From assembly GCA_012861695.1 (NCBI GenBank), contig JAAOOA010000198.1, forward strand, positions 434,001-498,000: DNA of 64,000 bases, given 5' to 3'. This document shows, piece by piece, positions 1 through 16,560 of this stretch. The notes under the pieces were generated by a model that did no database searches, was not told the origin of the DNA, and saw only the letters and a program-made list of their open reading frames with translations. The translations under genes and the position numbers were made by a program. Source of the stretch: Trematomus loennbergii (lineage: Eukaryota > Chordata > Actinopteri > Perciformes > Nototheniidae). Within the stretch, counting starts at the first letter, position 1; every line of letters begins with the position of its first letter.

Positions 1-690
1 TTATCTTACCTCTTTCTAATCTACACACATACAAGTATGTAACTGAAGTTACCAACAGTGTTGTTGATACAGAGTTGGAGTTTATTCACACGTCACATAC
101 TACAGTGGGTAATGTTTTCAAGAAACATTGAACAGTGCTGCCACATATGATACAGGAACAAAAGAAAAGACTCTGAACCCTTTCTTTGCATTATATAAAA
201 ATAGTGTTGCTACAAAAGTATAAATTAGGCTTACTAATAAGACAACTCAGATCTGAAGCTACACAGGAATCTGCTGCCAAAGTGCAATAAAAAAGACAAA
301 TTAATAGAATATAAAAAGAAATGCCTTTAAAATAGGATGCAAGCAACACTAGTTTCTTAACCTTTAGTTAGTTTAGTTAGTTTTTTTTTCTTTTTTCGAG
401 CGTGTAAAACCAAAGAAAATACAAATTAAACAAAAGGTGATACAGACATGATACAGTACTATACAAATGATGCAATAACGAAACGAAACATTTAATTAAT
501 CTGTAGTATCATTGTCTGATATCAATAAACAAAATTATTACAATTCCTGAATTAATAATAAACTATAATCAATTTAAGTTTGCATTCTTATACCATTTTG
601 TACAAAAATTATAATGAATACATTCAAACAAACTAAAACTTACAGCTGATTAATAACGGTATCTAACTTGAGTTTTTATTATATCAAAAA
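1..690. other. AT-rich sequence without a recognisable gene
   Basis: No convincing coding exon, RNA gene or element boundary is visible. The stretch is AT-rich with short poly-T and poly-A runs. If the semaphorin gene at 8.1-13.7 kb continues leftward, this would be intron, but no Sema-domain exon was found here on the minus strand. Confidence 0.4.
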
Positions 691-1035
691 CCTGTTGAAA
701 TGCTACTGTTATTTTTACTGTCCCCAAAAAACGCGTCGGCAGCCTCCAGGAATGCTTCTTTCACAACTTCGCCGTCTTTGAAAGACTTCATGCGTTTCGC
801 AAGAACGTCGACTGACACGATAAGATGCTATGGTAGCAGCCTTGCTCTTGTTGTTGGGCCTGGTGAAAATGGACTGCTGTGCATTTAGCTGTCCTTTCAG
901 GTCCCTCACCTTTTGGGAGCGTAGGGCAGAATTAGGAGGGAATCCCGTCTCGTAGCGTTTGTGCACTGTTTTGAAATGCCGCACCCTTCTTCGATAAAGC
1001 CACGCTCGCATTGCAGATGAGACAGATGGACTTTG
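690..1035 (-). pseudogene. hAT-type transposase remnant (GTF2IRD2/ZBED-like N-terminal part)
   Basis: Read on the minus strand, the segment encodes a zinc-finger tail (HFKTVHKRYETGFPPNS) followed by a basic helix and the motif NKSKAATIASYRVS. The reading then continues in another frame as LAKRMKSFKDGEVVKEAFLE. This order is typical of vertebrate hAT-derived proteins of the GTF2IRD2/SPIN-DOC-like zinc-finger group. The frame changes directly after YRVS near 825-830, so the copy cannot make protein. The transposase core and the C-terminal dimerisation domain are absent. No TIR or target duplication was identified. Family assignment rests on remembered motif similarity. Confidence 0.6.
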
Positions 1036-1365
1036 AATTGGAATAGATACAAAAATAATCATCCTCCCACTCGGAGTGAAAATTATATATTTTGGGCCTG
1101 GCTCCAGAAGGGGACCCCGGGCTTCCTCCGAGCCGGGTATCCTCACTTCGTGTGTCGTCTTTGTTTGTTTGTTTGTAGCCTTTATTTAACCAGGTTAAAA
1201 AATCCCATTGAGATCAACGATCTTTTTTCAAGGGAGACCTGTGGTACATTGGTTACACATAAAAACAACAGAAACAAAAAGGACATCACAACATAATTAC
1301 AGGGGTATAAATTAGCAACCTATTCACAGTGACAGGTATCCAATAACATTTCATCCAGCCGTGCT

Positions 1366-1950
1366 TTAAAATGATGCAAGGGAATCAAAATGCTCAGTTT
1401 CAATGATTTTTGCATAGTGTTCCAGAGGAGCAGCGCACATAAAAGCTTTAGTACCTAAAACAGTCCTAGTACTTGGCACATGTAATAAGAACACATCCTG
1501 GGATCTCAGGCAATAGCTACTTGCCACTCTCCGTGAGATCAAAGAGCAGATATAAGTCGGTAGTTTACCCAGCATGGCTTTATATATGAATATGTACCAA
1601 TGACTGAGCCTCCGTACAGTAAGAGAAGGCAGACCTGCCTTGGCATACAGGGTACAGTGATGAGTAAGTGCTTTCCAGTTAGTAACAAATCTCAGAGCAC
1701 TGTGATAGGCGGCATCTAACCTTTCCAGGCAATGGGCAGGTGCATTCATATAGATCAAATCACCATAGTCTAGCACAGGTAAAAAGGTCACAGTGACTAG
1801 CCTTTTTCTGGCTTCAAAAGAGAAACAGGACTTGTTTCTGAAAAGAAAACCTAGTCTGACCCTCAGCTTTTTAAGCAGATTAGTGACCTGAAGTTTAAAA
1901 GTAAGACAATCATCAAGCCAGATACCAAGGTATTTATAACAGGTAACCAC
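1366..1950 (-). pseudogene. LINE reverse transcriptase C-terminal region
   Basis: This 194-residue open stretch begins with the YLGIWLDD motif that follows the palm domain in Jockey/L2-group reverse transcriptases. It continues with the conserved LPVLDYGDLIYMNAP and LDAAYHSALRFVTN segments of the thumb/connection region. It is the 3' part of the LINE whose polymerase core lies at 2573-3453. The hAT element at 1957-2476 separates the two, and its 8-bp target duplication lies at the start of this stretch. Coding stops just before the 3' untranslated tail. Confidence 0.85.
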
Positions 1951-1956
1951 TTAGAG

Positions 1957-2476
1957 CAGTGGTTCTCAACTGGTGGGGTCGCGACCCAAAAGTGGGTCGC
2001 GGACCCGTTTCGAGTGGGTCGCGGATGTGTGAGTGAAGAAAAAAAGTTGGAAAAAAAAATTGGAATTTTTTTTTTTTTTTTTTTGGGGAAACAGTCAAAC
2101 TTTTATTTTGAAGGCCCGATTTTCTTCTCAGAGTGTACCAGAATGCGTAGTTTATGTTAGTATTTCTAAAAAATCCTGGGGGAGAATCCCCCAGACCCCC
2201 CTGCTGGGGTTGGGTTTCAGCATGTGTGCCTTTTTATATAGTTCAGCTTTGATTCCATCATCTCATTAAACCTTTTTAAAAGCATACTTTAGTTCTGTGA
2301 AGGGATATAAGGGATATATGCACTGTACTTCACTTTTATTAATATTGTATGCTCAAAAGCGTGTATATTACAGCACGATTTTTTGTTGAATAGATTTGAG
2401 TGCTTCAAAATGTTGGGTCGCGATGTATTGACCAAGTAAAAAGTGGGTCCCGAGGCCTGACCAGTTAGAACCACTG
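1957..2476. mobile_element. Non-autonomous hAT element, 520 bp, in the LINE
   Basis: The ends are inverted repeats starting CAGTGGTTCTCAACTGG and ending CCAGTTAGAACCACTG. They are flanked by a perfect 8-bp target duplication ACTTAGAG (1949-1956 and 2477-2484), the hallmark of hAT transposition. Subterminal repeats of the GTGGGTCGCGG type lie near both ends. There is no coding potential. It splits the LINE between its RT core and C-terminal region, so it is younger than the LINE. Confidence 0.93.
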
Positions 2477-2572
2477 ACTTAGAGTACTTGTCCTTGCATA
2501 GTAACAATATCTAAAACAGGCTCTGGTGTCTTTTTAGCTTTTGAAAAAAGCTTACCTTGGTTTTATCAACAT

Positions 2573-3753
2573 TTAAAGAAGCTTAAGCTCAGCGAGCTGA
2601 GTCTGAATAATGTTAAAAACAGCCTGTAATTTAACAACAGCCTCCTTAATGGAGGGACCTGCACAGTACATCACGGTATCATCCGCATAAAAATGTAAAG
2701 TAGCTTCATCCACATTTTCACCTAAACTATTGATGTAGATGGAGAATAAAAGTGGACCTAAAACAGAACCTTGAGGAACACCATTAGCAATGTTTAACCA
2801 CTCAGAAGACAGCCCATCAAAGTGAACACATTGGGACCTTTCAGAGAGGTAGTTCACAAACCACCCCACTGCATGGCTGGATATGCCAATACTGAGTAGC
2901 CTCTGCTTTAAGATGCGATGATCGACGGTATCAAACGCTTTGGAAAGATCAATAAATAGAGCTGCACAACTCTGCTTTTTATCTAAAATACTTGTAATGT
3001 CATTCACCACTTTCATTGTGGCAGTGATGGTGCTATGTGCTTTCTGAAACCTGACTGATGTTTAGACAGGATATCATTGTTACATAAAAACTCCTTTACC
3101 TGTTCACTCACTAGGCGTTCAAGAACCTTAGCCAGAACTGACCATTTAGAGATGGGCCTATAGTTATTTAAAACAGTTGCCTCCCCTCCTTTCAGCAAAG
3201 GCAGGACATACGCTGACTTCCATACTTTTGGAATTGCATTTGTGCTGAGGGAGAGGTTAAAAAGAGTAGTGAGAGGTGGAGCAATAAAATCTGCCGCTAT
3301 CTTTAAAAAGAAAGTTTCTACGTTGTCCGGGCCAGCCGGTTTCTTAGGATCTAACTTAGATAATGCTTCATGAACAACATTTACAGTAAAAGGAGTAAAA
3401 CTGAAAGGGTTTTCCAGACCACATTGTTCAGAGTCACAGACTGTGGTGTTCACAGAAGCAGAGTTAGTTAGATCTATGATCTCAATGGGACCATCTGGTT
3501 AAATAAAGGTTTGAAATGAAATGAAATGAAGTCACAGAATCAAACAGAGAGCCACAGGACACAAAATGCTATTAAAACAATTTAACATGGTGGCCCTGTC
3601 CGATATAGAGCCAGATGCTGTGGTAAGGCACGGAGGTAGCTCATTACGGATCTCACCGGTGGATATCGATTTTATGGCTTTCCAAAATTTCCTAGGATTA
3701 TTTAGGTTTTCTGGTAACTGACAAATAGTACTTCGACTTAGCACTTTTGACAT
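2573..3753 (-). pseudogene. LINE reverse transcriptase core, frameshifted
   Basis: On the minus strand the 3532-3753 part encodes the region before the fingers (NPRKFWKAIKS). The 3013-3453 part carries KKPAGPDNVETFFLK and the YRPIS segment. The 2573-3016 part carries ALFIDLSKAFDTVDH, NGVPQGSVLGPLLFSIYIN and the catalytic FYADDT motif. Between the last two parts one base is missing near 3040, where SGFRK should run into AHSTITATMKVV. A short LINE tail interrupts the join at 3453-3532, and another frameshift precedes it. The catalytic residues are present but no continuous product is possible. Confidence 0.88.
3465..3532 (+). mobile_element. Short 5'-truncated LINE/SINE 3' tail inserted in the LINE
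   Basis: On the plus strand the segment reads GATCTCAATGGGACC, then GGTTAAATAAAGG, and ends in ATGAA pentamers. This resembles the same class of LINE 3' terminus found at 1157-1240, but in the opposite orientation. It interrupts the RT reading frame between a DSVT and a TNSASVN segment, which indicates a short retroposed insertion. No clear target duplication was found. Confidence 0.55.
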
Positions 3754-4460
3754 GTGAAGTGAAGCTATTCCTTAGCTGCCTAAAACGCAGCCATTCTACC
3801 TCTGAGCCTGATTTCCTAGCCTTTGCCCAGGCCTTGTTTCTCTCATGCAGGAGACTGGACAGTTCAGCAGAAAACCAAGGATTGTCTCGTCCCTTTACTC
3901 TAAAGTACGTAGGGGTGCATGTCTATCAATGATCCATAAAACCAAGATAAAAATAAGACCATGCAGTTTCTACATCAGCACACAGATCGATTTTTCCCCA
4001 ATCAAACCCAAACAGATCATGAACAAAACCCTGCTCCACAAAATGTTTTATGTCTCTCTTAATAATAATACGAGGTTTAACCTTTTGGACCTTAGTGTCC
4101 CTAATTGTGGCTACACACAGTGGTCACTCACATCATTTGCAAATACTCCCACAGATGAGTATTTATAGGGAACATTAGTTAGAATGAGATCAATTAGGGA
4201 GGATTTATTAGGGGACTTAATGTTAGGGCGAGTAGGACTGTCAACAATCTGAGTAACATTCAAGAGATACAAAGGTTTTTAAAATCCTCTGATACTGCAG
4301 TTAACCAGTCCCAGTTAAAATCTCCAAGTAGCACTATTTCCTTATAGTCTAGTTGCGATAAAAGTTTTGCTAGTGAAGACAAGGAGTCCTTGACAGCTGA
4401 GGGGGGTCTGTAACACCCACCACCATGACTGTTGCCCCTTTGCCACTTCTATATTTAAGG

Positions 4461-4865
4461 CTAAAAATTCGAATTGCTTACTGATAGATTTGGAAACAAT
4501 GTGGTTACACTGAACTTATTCTTAACATAAATGGCAACTCCACCACCTTTATTAGGCCGGTCGGTACGATACACATTATAACCATTTAAGGATATGTCAG
4601 AGGCCAAAATAGTTTTATTTAGCCATGTTTCTGATAACACAATGACGTCAGCGTCAGTCGAGCTTGCCCAAATGCGGACAAAATCTAGTTTACCTAACAG
4701 ACTGCGCACATTCAAGTGGATGAAACCCAACCCAGACCTAGCTTTAAAATCAGCAGGAGTAGCGATCTGACTACTACTACTGGGCGGACCAGGGTTAGGT
4801 TGAACATTTCCTGACAGTAATAACAACAACAAAAAACAGGCATCTTTTCCTCTTAATCGACACAC
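4461..4865 (-). pseudogene. LINE endonuclease N-terminus with 2A-like NPGP motif
   Basis: The minus-strand reading starts with a leucine run and GNVQPNPGP. It continues with GLGFIHLNVRSLLGKLD (the LNVRS strand of APE-type endonucleases), DVIVLSETWLN (catalytic E) and RPNKGGGVAIYV. This is the first third of an apurinic-like endonuclease, the domain that nicks target DNA for target-primed reverse transcription. The NPGP-ending leader resembles 2A-like peptides reported at the N-termini of some non-LTR retrotransposons, though the canonical D-x-E before NPGP is N-V-Q-P here. The frame is lost after residue 134, and the rest of the domain (3753-4461) is degenerate. Confidence 0.82.
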
Positions 4866-5149
4866 ACATTGTCATCTACTTTAGAATCACCGGAAAAGTC
4901 TGCGAGAGTGTGATTGAGCTTAAGAAGCAGTCCTGAAGTACCATCATCGCAGGCAAACAAAAAAGACAAACATATTTTGTCGAGCAGATTGTCTGCGACA
5001 AGGCAACCGGTAACTGTTTGTGTAACACATCCGACCCTTTGCAGGGGATGCCCACTGCGGGTGGCAGAACAGACCTGAATCCAGTAGACTTCTCAGATGA
5101 CTAGAGATCTTCTCATAGTCCAGAACAGTTAACAGGCACAGCAGAATCA

Positions 5150-5670
5150 CGATATGGGCCATTTTCCCAGACCAGCACACAGTATCCGCGATGTTCCTGG
5201 GGCAAAAATCCTCCTCACAGCAGCAAAGGACAGGCGAAAGCAGCAGCGTGGAAGCGCTCCGGTCTCTCCGTGGTATCCCCGGGGAAAGGTCTCCTCAGCA
5301 AGCAGCACACGACACGCAGCACACGACAGGTGGGAGCAGGCCTCCGCAACAGCAGAACCAGGACAGGTGGAAAGCAGGCCCCAGCCGCGGCAAATCCTCC
5401 TCCGCACAGCAGCACACGCCCGGTGGAAGCAGGCCCAGCCCGAAGCGTGGAGCCACTCCGTCTCCGCGATGTCTCCGGGATAAAATCCTCCTCAGCACAG
5501 CCGTACTCTACAGTGGGAGCAGGCTCCGCAGATCGTAGACACCTGGCAGGTGGAAAGCAGGCAGCAGCCGGTGGAGCCGCTCCGTCTCTTCGCGACTTCT
5601 CCGGGGAAAACCACCTCAGCACAGCCGTACTTACAGGTGGGAGCAGGCCTCCGCAGACCGCAGACAACAG
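5150..5670 (-). repeat. Imperfect tandem GC-rich units in the LINE 5' region
   Basis: Blocks built from CCGCGATGTCTCCGGG-like, AAATCCTCCTCAGCACAGC-like and GGTGGGAGCAGGCC-like segments recur about five times (near 5184, 5262, 5388, 5460 and 5584), spaced roughly 75-125 bp. Because several frames stay open, they give long spurious reading frames on both strands. Position upstream of the endonuclease suggests a repeated 5' UTR/promoter region, as in some LINEs; that role is inference. Confidence 0.6.
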
Positions 5671-5898
5671 GACAGGACGGACCAACAGTGACACGGTCTC
5701 GACACGAGTGACACGCGACACAAAAATGAGGTCTTTTGAACCAATCTTAGTCTGGCCCCTTGCCTGAGAACAATTTGCCATGGGAGACCCTACCAGGAAC
5801 ACAAGGTTCCAGACAACCCCCCCCAGGTTAATCAGGGCACACAAACCTCTCTACCACAGTAAGGTGCTGGTTCTTCAGAGAGGAAGAACTTATTTCCT

Positions 5899-6079
5899 AC
5901 AGTTAAATGCAAATCCATTTTAATCTTTTATATAATATCAATTTCTGGATTTTTTTTGTTGATATTCTTAATCTCACTGTTAAAATAGACCTACCATTAC
6001 AATTATGGACTGTTCATTTCTTTGTAAGTAGGCACATTTACAAAATCTGCAAGGGATCAAATGCTTATTTCCTTCACTG
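5899..6079. mobile_element. Tc1/mariner terminal inverted repeat fragment
   Basis: The right edge reads GATCAAATGCTTATTTCC then TTCACTG followed by TA. This matches the common fish Tc1-type terminus (reverse complement CAGTGAAGGAAATAAGC). The preceding 170 bp follow the known long subterminal repeat with a TTTCTTTGTAAGTAGGCAC-type segment. The transposase gene and the opposite end are missing, leaving a solo end with a probable TA target at 6080-6081. Confidence 0.65.
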
Positions 6080-6429
6080 TATCATTAATTTAGACATATT
6101 AGGAACTTGTTAACAATAGAAGCATCAAAAACATATTTGCACGCTAGGATTTTCTAATATCTTCATTATGGAACAACCTGCTGATCCCAGGCCCGTAACA
6201 TTACAACAATATTAAAAGTTCAAAGTTGTATTTGTATCTTATCTTATCTGTATCTTATCATTTTGTATCTTTTATTTTTGTTAAATTGATGGAGTTTAAA
6301 TGTAAATATCATGTTAATTATCGGTTACTTATTAAAATGTAATTATAAAAGAGAGACTTTAGAAACGTTGCAAATCGCTGTGTTTATGTGATACATGTTA
6401 ATGTGTGTGCATTTACATTGAACTAAGGG

Positions 6430-6800
6430 GAGGGACAATTCCAAAACAACAAACACCTCCATTGGACTCCTTTGTTTACTACCGTAACATAGTGACATAA
6501 TTATGGAAGACTGGCACTTATTTTGGCTAGCAGCAGTGGCTCAGTCTGTAGGGACTTGGGCTGGGAACCGAACCAGGACTTGGCATGGGAACCGAAGGGT
6601 TGCGGTTCAAGTCCAAATCGGACCAAAAAAATACAGAGTGTGGACTGGTAGCTGGTGCCAGTTCACCTCTTGTACTGCCGAGGTGCCCTTGAGCAAGGCA
6701 CCGGACTCCCAACTGCTCCGGGTGCTGAACAACTTGTAGCCTCTCCACTTTGCCAACTCTCCACTACTGCATGTATTTCTGTTGGTGCATGTTCATGTAT
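6430..6800 (+). mobile_element. tRNA-derived SINE with V-SINE-like core
   Basis: An RNA polymerase III promoter is visible: box A-like TGGCTCAGTCT at 6537-6547 and box B-like GGTTCAAGTCC at 6604-6614. A duplicated GGGAACCGAA piece lies between them. Downstream, TGCCCTTGAGCAAGGCACC followed by CCCAACTGCTCC matches the conserved central domain of fish V-SINEs. The end is not sharply defined; the tail fades out near 6800. Such SINEs are mobilised by partner LINEs. Confidence 0.75.
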
Positions 6801-6809
6801 CTCAAGACT

Positions 6810-7920
6810 GTGTGCCTCCGATGCTGTATGCAGTTCCCTTTCATATCCAGGGCCTTTCTTATTTTGTTTTATATTCTCAGCATAGCATCTTATTTAAAAT
6901 GCCGGTGATAATGTCATTGTTGTGTTAGGCAAGCTGATAGCTCTCTGATGATAATTCTTTGTCAGCCTGCAGCTGTTTTGATTATAACACTTTGTTCAGA
7001 AGCTACGTTAGCTGAATGGCTAATGCTTCCTCACTGAGGATCTTGAAACTGCAGCATCCTGAGTGTTCGAAATAGCTCTTTAATGATTTCCTGCTCAGTA
7101 CAAGCTGATTTTATTTATCAAGCAAGCAATACAACAGCATCTTTACAGTACTTTTTATCTCGTTTTGGATCCAAACTCTTAAACAAAAGGAGAAAAGCTC
7201 CTCATATACGGGCGCATGTTTCAAAGAGCTAGGAAGCTAAACAGGGTTAGCTCCTGTCACTCTAACCCTCAGCGCTGCAGCAGCATAAAAAGGGACTACG
7301 ACTGGATTGACACCCGAAATAGTGTTTTTTGTCAAGGCATGTGTTTGGTTCTGAAGAGGTATCGAGCTGTCTGACACTTTCAATTAGAAACTGAACGAGT
7401 GAAAGGAACGCTGGCAGAAAAAAGTGTCCTCGTCCCTGAGACATGCCTCTCTGCGGGATAACTGACGCTAGTGATGAAGTTATTGGATAATCAGAAGGAT
7501 AGTAATACAACAAAAACACACACATGTGAAAACACACACATGCACATAAACATAAAAACACACCTATACACTCTTGTTGTTATTACATTCTGTGAAGTAA
7601 ATATATAAGCTACATCTACTTCGTTTATTGTTACAACAAAACAGCAACATATAAATGAATAATAATTTCAATAAAGTAATAAGAACAGTATGTTCTTACT
7701 ATTTCAGTAGTAAAATGTACCATGGAAAATAATTATTTAAATAGGAAGAGGAAACATTTTAGTATGTTGGTTTGCGTATGTAATTTATCCTGAATTTATT
7801 TCGGTTTAGTTTTTTTTCTCGAGAAAAGGATAGTCTGCAGTGTATTTCCTGTTCTTCTCCGTTCAGATATTAAGACAAACCATTACAAGAGAATAGATGT
7901 GTATGGAGCTGGGGAAAGAG
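6810..7920. other. No gene recognised; probable semaphorin intron
   Basis: I see no exon with splice sites, no RNA gene and no clear element ends. Open reading frames here have no recognisable motif. The stretch lies downstream of the last visible semaphorin exon on the minus strand, so it is probably intronic. Confidence 0.4.
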
Positions 7921-7927
7921 TCTAAGA

Positions 7928-8003
7928 CAGGGGTGTCCAAACCTTTTTCACTGGGCCATACTTTCTGAATTTGCTGAGGGCCAAATAAAAATGGACACCC
8001 CTG
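7928..8003. mobile_element. 76-bp miniature hAT remnant
   Basis: The ends are CAGGGGTGTCCAAACC and GGACACCCCTG inverted. The flanks GTCTAAGA and GTGGAAGA agree at six of eight positions, which is compatible with an old 8-bp duplication. Only termini remain, with a GGGCCA-type centre. Confidence 0.7.
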
Positions 8004-8081
8004 GTGGAAGATAATGTGTTAGAACAGATGTGGGGTATATATTCAGTGTGCAGCCTACCGCAGCACTGACAGTCACTTCAC

Positions 8082-13674
<5,593 letters not shown>

Positions 13675-13859
13675 TTTTTAGGAGAGTAAAAGGGGATGTG
13701 TGATGATGTCAGCAGGTCATGGTGTGTGTCGTCTGAGAGGAAACAGAGATAAGGGTTAGAGACAAGAAAAAGCCTGTGTGTGTGTGTTTTAGAGAGAACT
13801 AGAAAATGCATTTCCTGTTGAAAATACGTACGAATGCTGTAAGCCGTGTACATTTTTTG

Positions 13860-14550
13860 ACTATACCTTCACTTCTAAAAAGGGGTTAATTAATAATCTT
13901 TTTTCTCAAAGCAATGATAAACCTGTGAGTTGGATGTAGAAAAGTCAGAATCAATATAGAATTTTCTTATTTTAAAGTAAATTCAGATTGAACATAGTAA
14001 AAAAATGTAAATTATATTGTCCGTCCAAAAGAAAAACATTACTTATAGTGAAAACCACCCTTGAATGATGGGATAGTAGACTAAAAGCTTTAGGAATCCA
14101 AACTATAACATATAATAAGTACCCTGTATCAAGATTGATGCAAAACAAGTGAAATTTGACATTTTTTCAGAGATTTAGAAAAGAAAACCCACTTCTGGGG
14201 TCATTTGGGTGCATTTTTCATATCACTGGCCCCCCTCGGTCGATTTTGATGATTGACACCTCTTTTTAACCGTTAGAGCCAATAGAATCGAGAGGGAACT
14301 TCCTATCCAAACATTACCCATGGTGAATGAGTGATGCGTAGCCAGAATGCCCAAAACCGGAAGCTGTCATACACATTACATTACATGTCACTTGTTAGAT
14401 GCTTTTCCAAAGCGACTTACATACATTCAGTACTGTTGGCAATCCCCACAGGAGCAACTCCGTTATTGACATAAATATGATGGATTATCAGTAATCATTT
14501 CAAAGTGACACAGACACATTGGATTAACCTTCAGCAGCGTTTTTCTTCAA
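13860..14550 (+). repeat. Dispersed repeat B, copy B1 (interrupted by a SINE tail)
   Basis: The segments CACTTCTAAAAAGG, GTGAGTTGGATGTAGAAAAG, CCCTGTATCAAGATTGATGC, CACTTCTGGGGTCATTTGGG, ATTTTGATGATTGACACCTC and CCGGAAGCTGTCATACAC recur in the same order at 16180, 42470-44330 (inverted) and 58090-58990 (inverted). No coding potential or known family was recognised. The copy is interrupted at about 14373-14455. Confidence 0.8.
14373..14455 (-). mobile_element. SINE/LINE 3' tail fragment inserted in repeat B1
   Basis: The plus-strand sequence ACATTACATTACATG then TTTTCCAAAGCGACTTACA is the reverse complement of the TAAAAGCGTCT...ATGTAATGTAATG tail seen at the end of the SINE at 48050. Repeat B copies elsewhere lack it, so it is an insertion between CATACAC and AACTCCGTTATTG. 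Confidence 0.7.
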
Positions 14551-14836
14551 TAAACATCCCAATCCCCTATGCTGAAGTTGCAAAAACACCACGATCTTAT
14601 GATCCAATTCTATCAGTTTCCCAGTTACACAGGGACGCGGGAAGTCAGTCAGAGTTGGGAGTGCGTGCAGAGTCTCGCAGCGGAGGAACTGTGGTGCGGA
14701 GGGGGGGGGGGCTGCGAGTGGAGCCTCGCAGTTTTTCAGGTTGATATGTGAAGCTCATTAGCTAGCCAACATGTATCTAGCAAATGTTTAGCAAAATATT
14801 AGAAGTGAGGCTACTAGACTAGCGTTAGGTCTACTG

Positions 14837-15767
14837 TAGTGTTGCACGGTGTACCGATACTTGAAAGGTACCGCGATACCCTGCCGTTAAAAACGTTACG
14901 ATTCCTCCGTTTCATTAGTATGTACTTTAAGAATGACGGGGAAAAGTACTCCGGTGAGAAAGCGCTGTTTTAATAAGAGCCGTGTGTGTTCAGCGCTCTG
15001 CTTCCACTCCCTGCAGCCGTGCCTGCAGTGCCTCCCCTCTCTCGTGCACGCGCTAGCTGCCAGAGCATGTGAAAACAAGAAGCATGGCTGCAAGTGGGAG
15101 TGCAACTGCCGCTGCGCCTCGGCTTGTTGACAAAAAGACGCCAGAAGCGAAATGTGGAAGTATTTGAGCTATATCTCTGACAGTGAGGGCAAGCCTACGG
15201 ACACCACGAGACCTGTCTGTAAGAAATGTTTTAGGTCCCTGCAAACCAGGGAGCCAACACATCAAACTTGGCTAAGCACCTCGCCGACCGGCATCCAGAG
15301 CTGTTTAAAGAATTAAAGACAGACAGGTTAGCGAATGTGATAGATAACATAATTACATCATGCTCAAGCCCATGCCCTCAAATCGAAGTCAAACAAGTGT
15401 AATTTATTTTGTGACAAACTAATGTTTTCGTAGTTTGACGAGGCAATTAATGGCAATGATAACTGTCTAATATGGCTATCTTTTTAGCTAACTTACCAAT
15501 GTGGCTAACATCTGCAATGTACATTTTGTCAATAATTATTTATATTACTGTACTATTACATGTTAATAAAATATAAAGTTAACTATCAAAGAAATCACAT
15601 AAACTCAAGTATAAAGAAGAGACCATGTTGTAAGAAAACACTTAACAGATAAACTACAATTTATTGATCATGAAAATAATAAAAGAAAAGTATCAAAAAA
15701 AATCGGAATCGCAATCTTGACTTGGTATCGGTATCGAAACCAAAATGTTGGTATCGTGACAACACTA
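14837..15767 (+). mobile_element. Non-autonomous hAT with BED-finger exon, 931 bp
   Basis: The ends TAGTGTTGCACGGTG and GTGACAACACTA form inverted repeats flanked by a perfect 8-bp duplication GTCTACTG (14829-14836, 15768-15775). Inside, from an ATG at 15085, a broken reading encodes WKYLSYISDSEGKPTD, RPVCKKC and NLAKHLADRHPELF. This is a BED zinc finger (Cys-x2-Cys...His-x5-His) of the kind that gives hAT transposases DNA binding. Two frameshifts separate the parts, and the catalytic region has been deleted. Confidence 0.9.
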
Positions 15768-16179
15768 GTCTACTGTAATAGCCTCACTTTTAATGTTTTG
15801 CAAAACATTAGCTAGCACTAGTGTTTTGCAGTTGCTCGCAGCTTATTGGGATTTTATGCTAGATCGACAGGCATTGTTTTGATAATAAATTAAGCATTAT
15901 TGTTAGTTAAGCATGTCAGCCTGCAGCCCCACTTTGAACTCTCTGTCTCTCTCTAACTCATTGCAGATGGCTGCACTAAAGAAAAGGGCACAGAGAGGAA
16001 ACCAGTTGTAAGATGTTTAAAGGTTCATTAAATATAATATATGCTTAAATGCATTTCAAAGAAGTTGTGTTAGAGTTTGTGTTATTCTACATTTTGACAC
16101 CAAGATTTTCTGATTTTACTGCAAATGTATATCGGTTCCAAATATCGGTTATCGGTCCCCTTGATTACTTGGCAGCGAG

Positions 16180-16560
16180 GGGATTAACCTGTTAAACCCT
16201 GAGCATTGACATTCCCAGAACAAATGACCATATCTTCCCTTCTAAAAGGGATAAATTAATAATCTTTTTTCTCAAAGCAATGATACACCTGTGAGTTGGA
16301 TGTAGAAAAGTCAGAATCAATATAGATGTTATTTATTTTAAAGAAAATTCAGATTGAACATAGTAAAATACTGTAAATTATAGTGTCCGTCCAAATATTA
16401 TTTTTTACTTATAGTGAAAACTACCCTTGGATGATGGTAAGGTAGACTAAAAGCAGGGGCACAGACACATTGGATTAACCTATGGATTAACTTCAGCAGC
16501 GTTTTTATCGTTTTAATGCCATTGAAGACCACTTTGGAGAGACTACAGAGCCAAGGTAAA
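16180..16560 (+). repeat. Dispersed repeat B, copy B2
   Basis: It starts with TTAACCTGTTAAACCCTGAG, then CATTCCCAGAACAAATGACC, and follows repeat B through the TAGTGAAAACTACCCTTGG segment before jumping to the CATTGGATTAAC...CAGCAGCG segment. It is shorter than B1 because the middle is deleted. Orientation is the same as B1. Confidence 0.75.

Larger units (their letters stand above)
1157..5870 (-). mobile_element. L2-group (Jockey superfamily) LINE, degenerate, near full length
   Basis: A non-LTR retrotransposon lies on the minus strand. From right to left it has a GC-rich 5' region with internal repeats (about 5150-5670), an APE endonuclease N-terminus (4461-4865), reverse transcriptase (2573-3753), an RT C-terminal part (1366-1950) and a 3' end at about 1157-1240. 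The 3' end carries the common fish LINE tail that includes TTTATTTAACCAGG on the plus strand, followed by a (TTTG)n run, i.e. (CAAA)n at the element's 3' terminus. A hAT element (1957-2476) and a small LINE tail (about 3465-3532) interrupt it. Several frameshifts and missing coding between 3753 and 4461 show it is dead. The exact 5' boundary is uncertain. Confidence 0.8.

Noticed and set aside
5215..5844. 209-codon minus-strand frame rich in Ala, Pro and Cys
   Set aside because: It lies in GC-rich tandem units of the LINE 5' region; several frames stay open because of composition.
7262..7561. Next semaphorin exon on the minus strand
   Set aside because: The frame has no Sema-domain motif such as the expected GMARCPYD segment and no matching splice phase.
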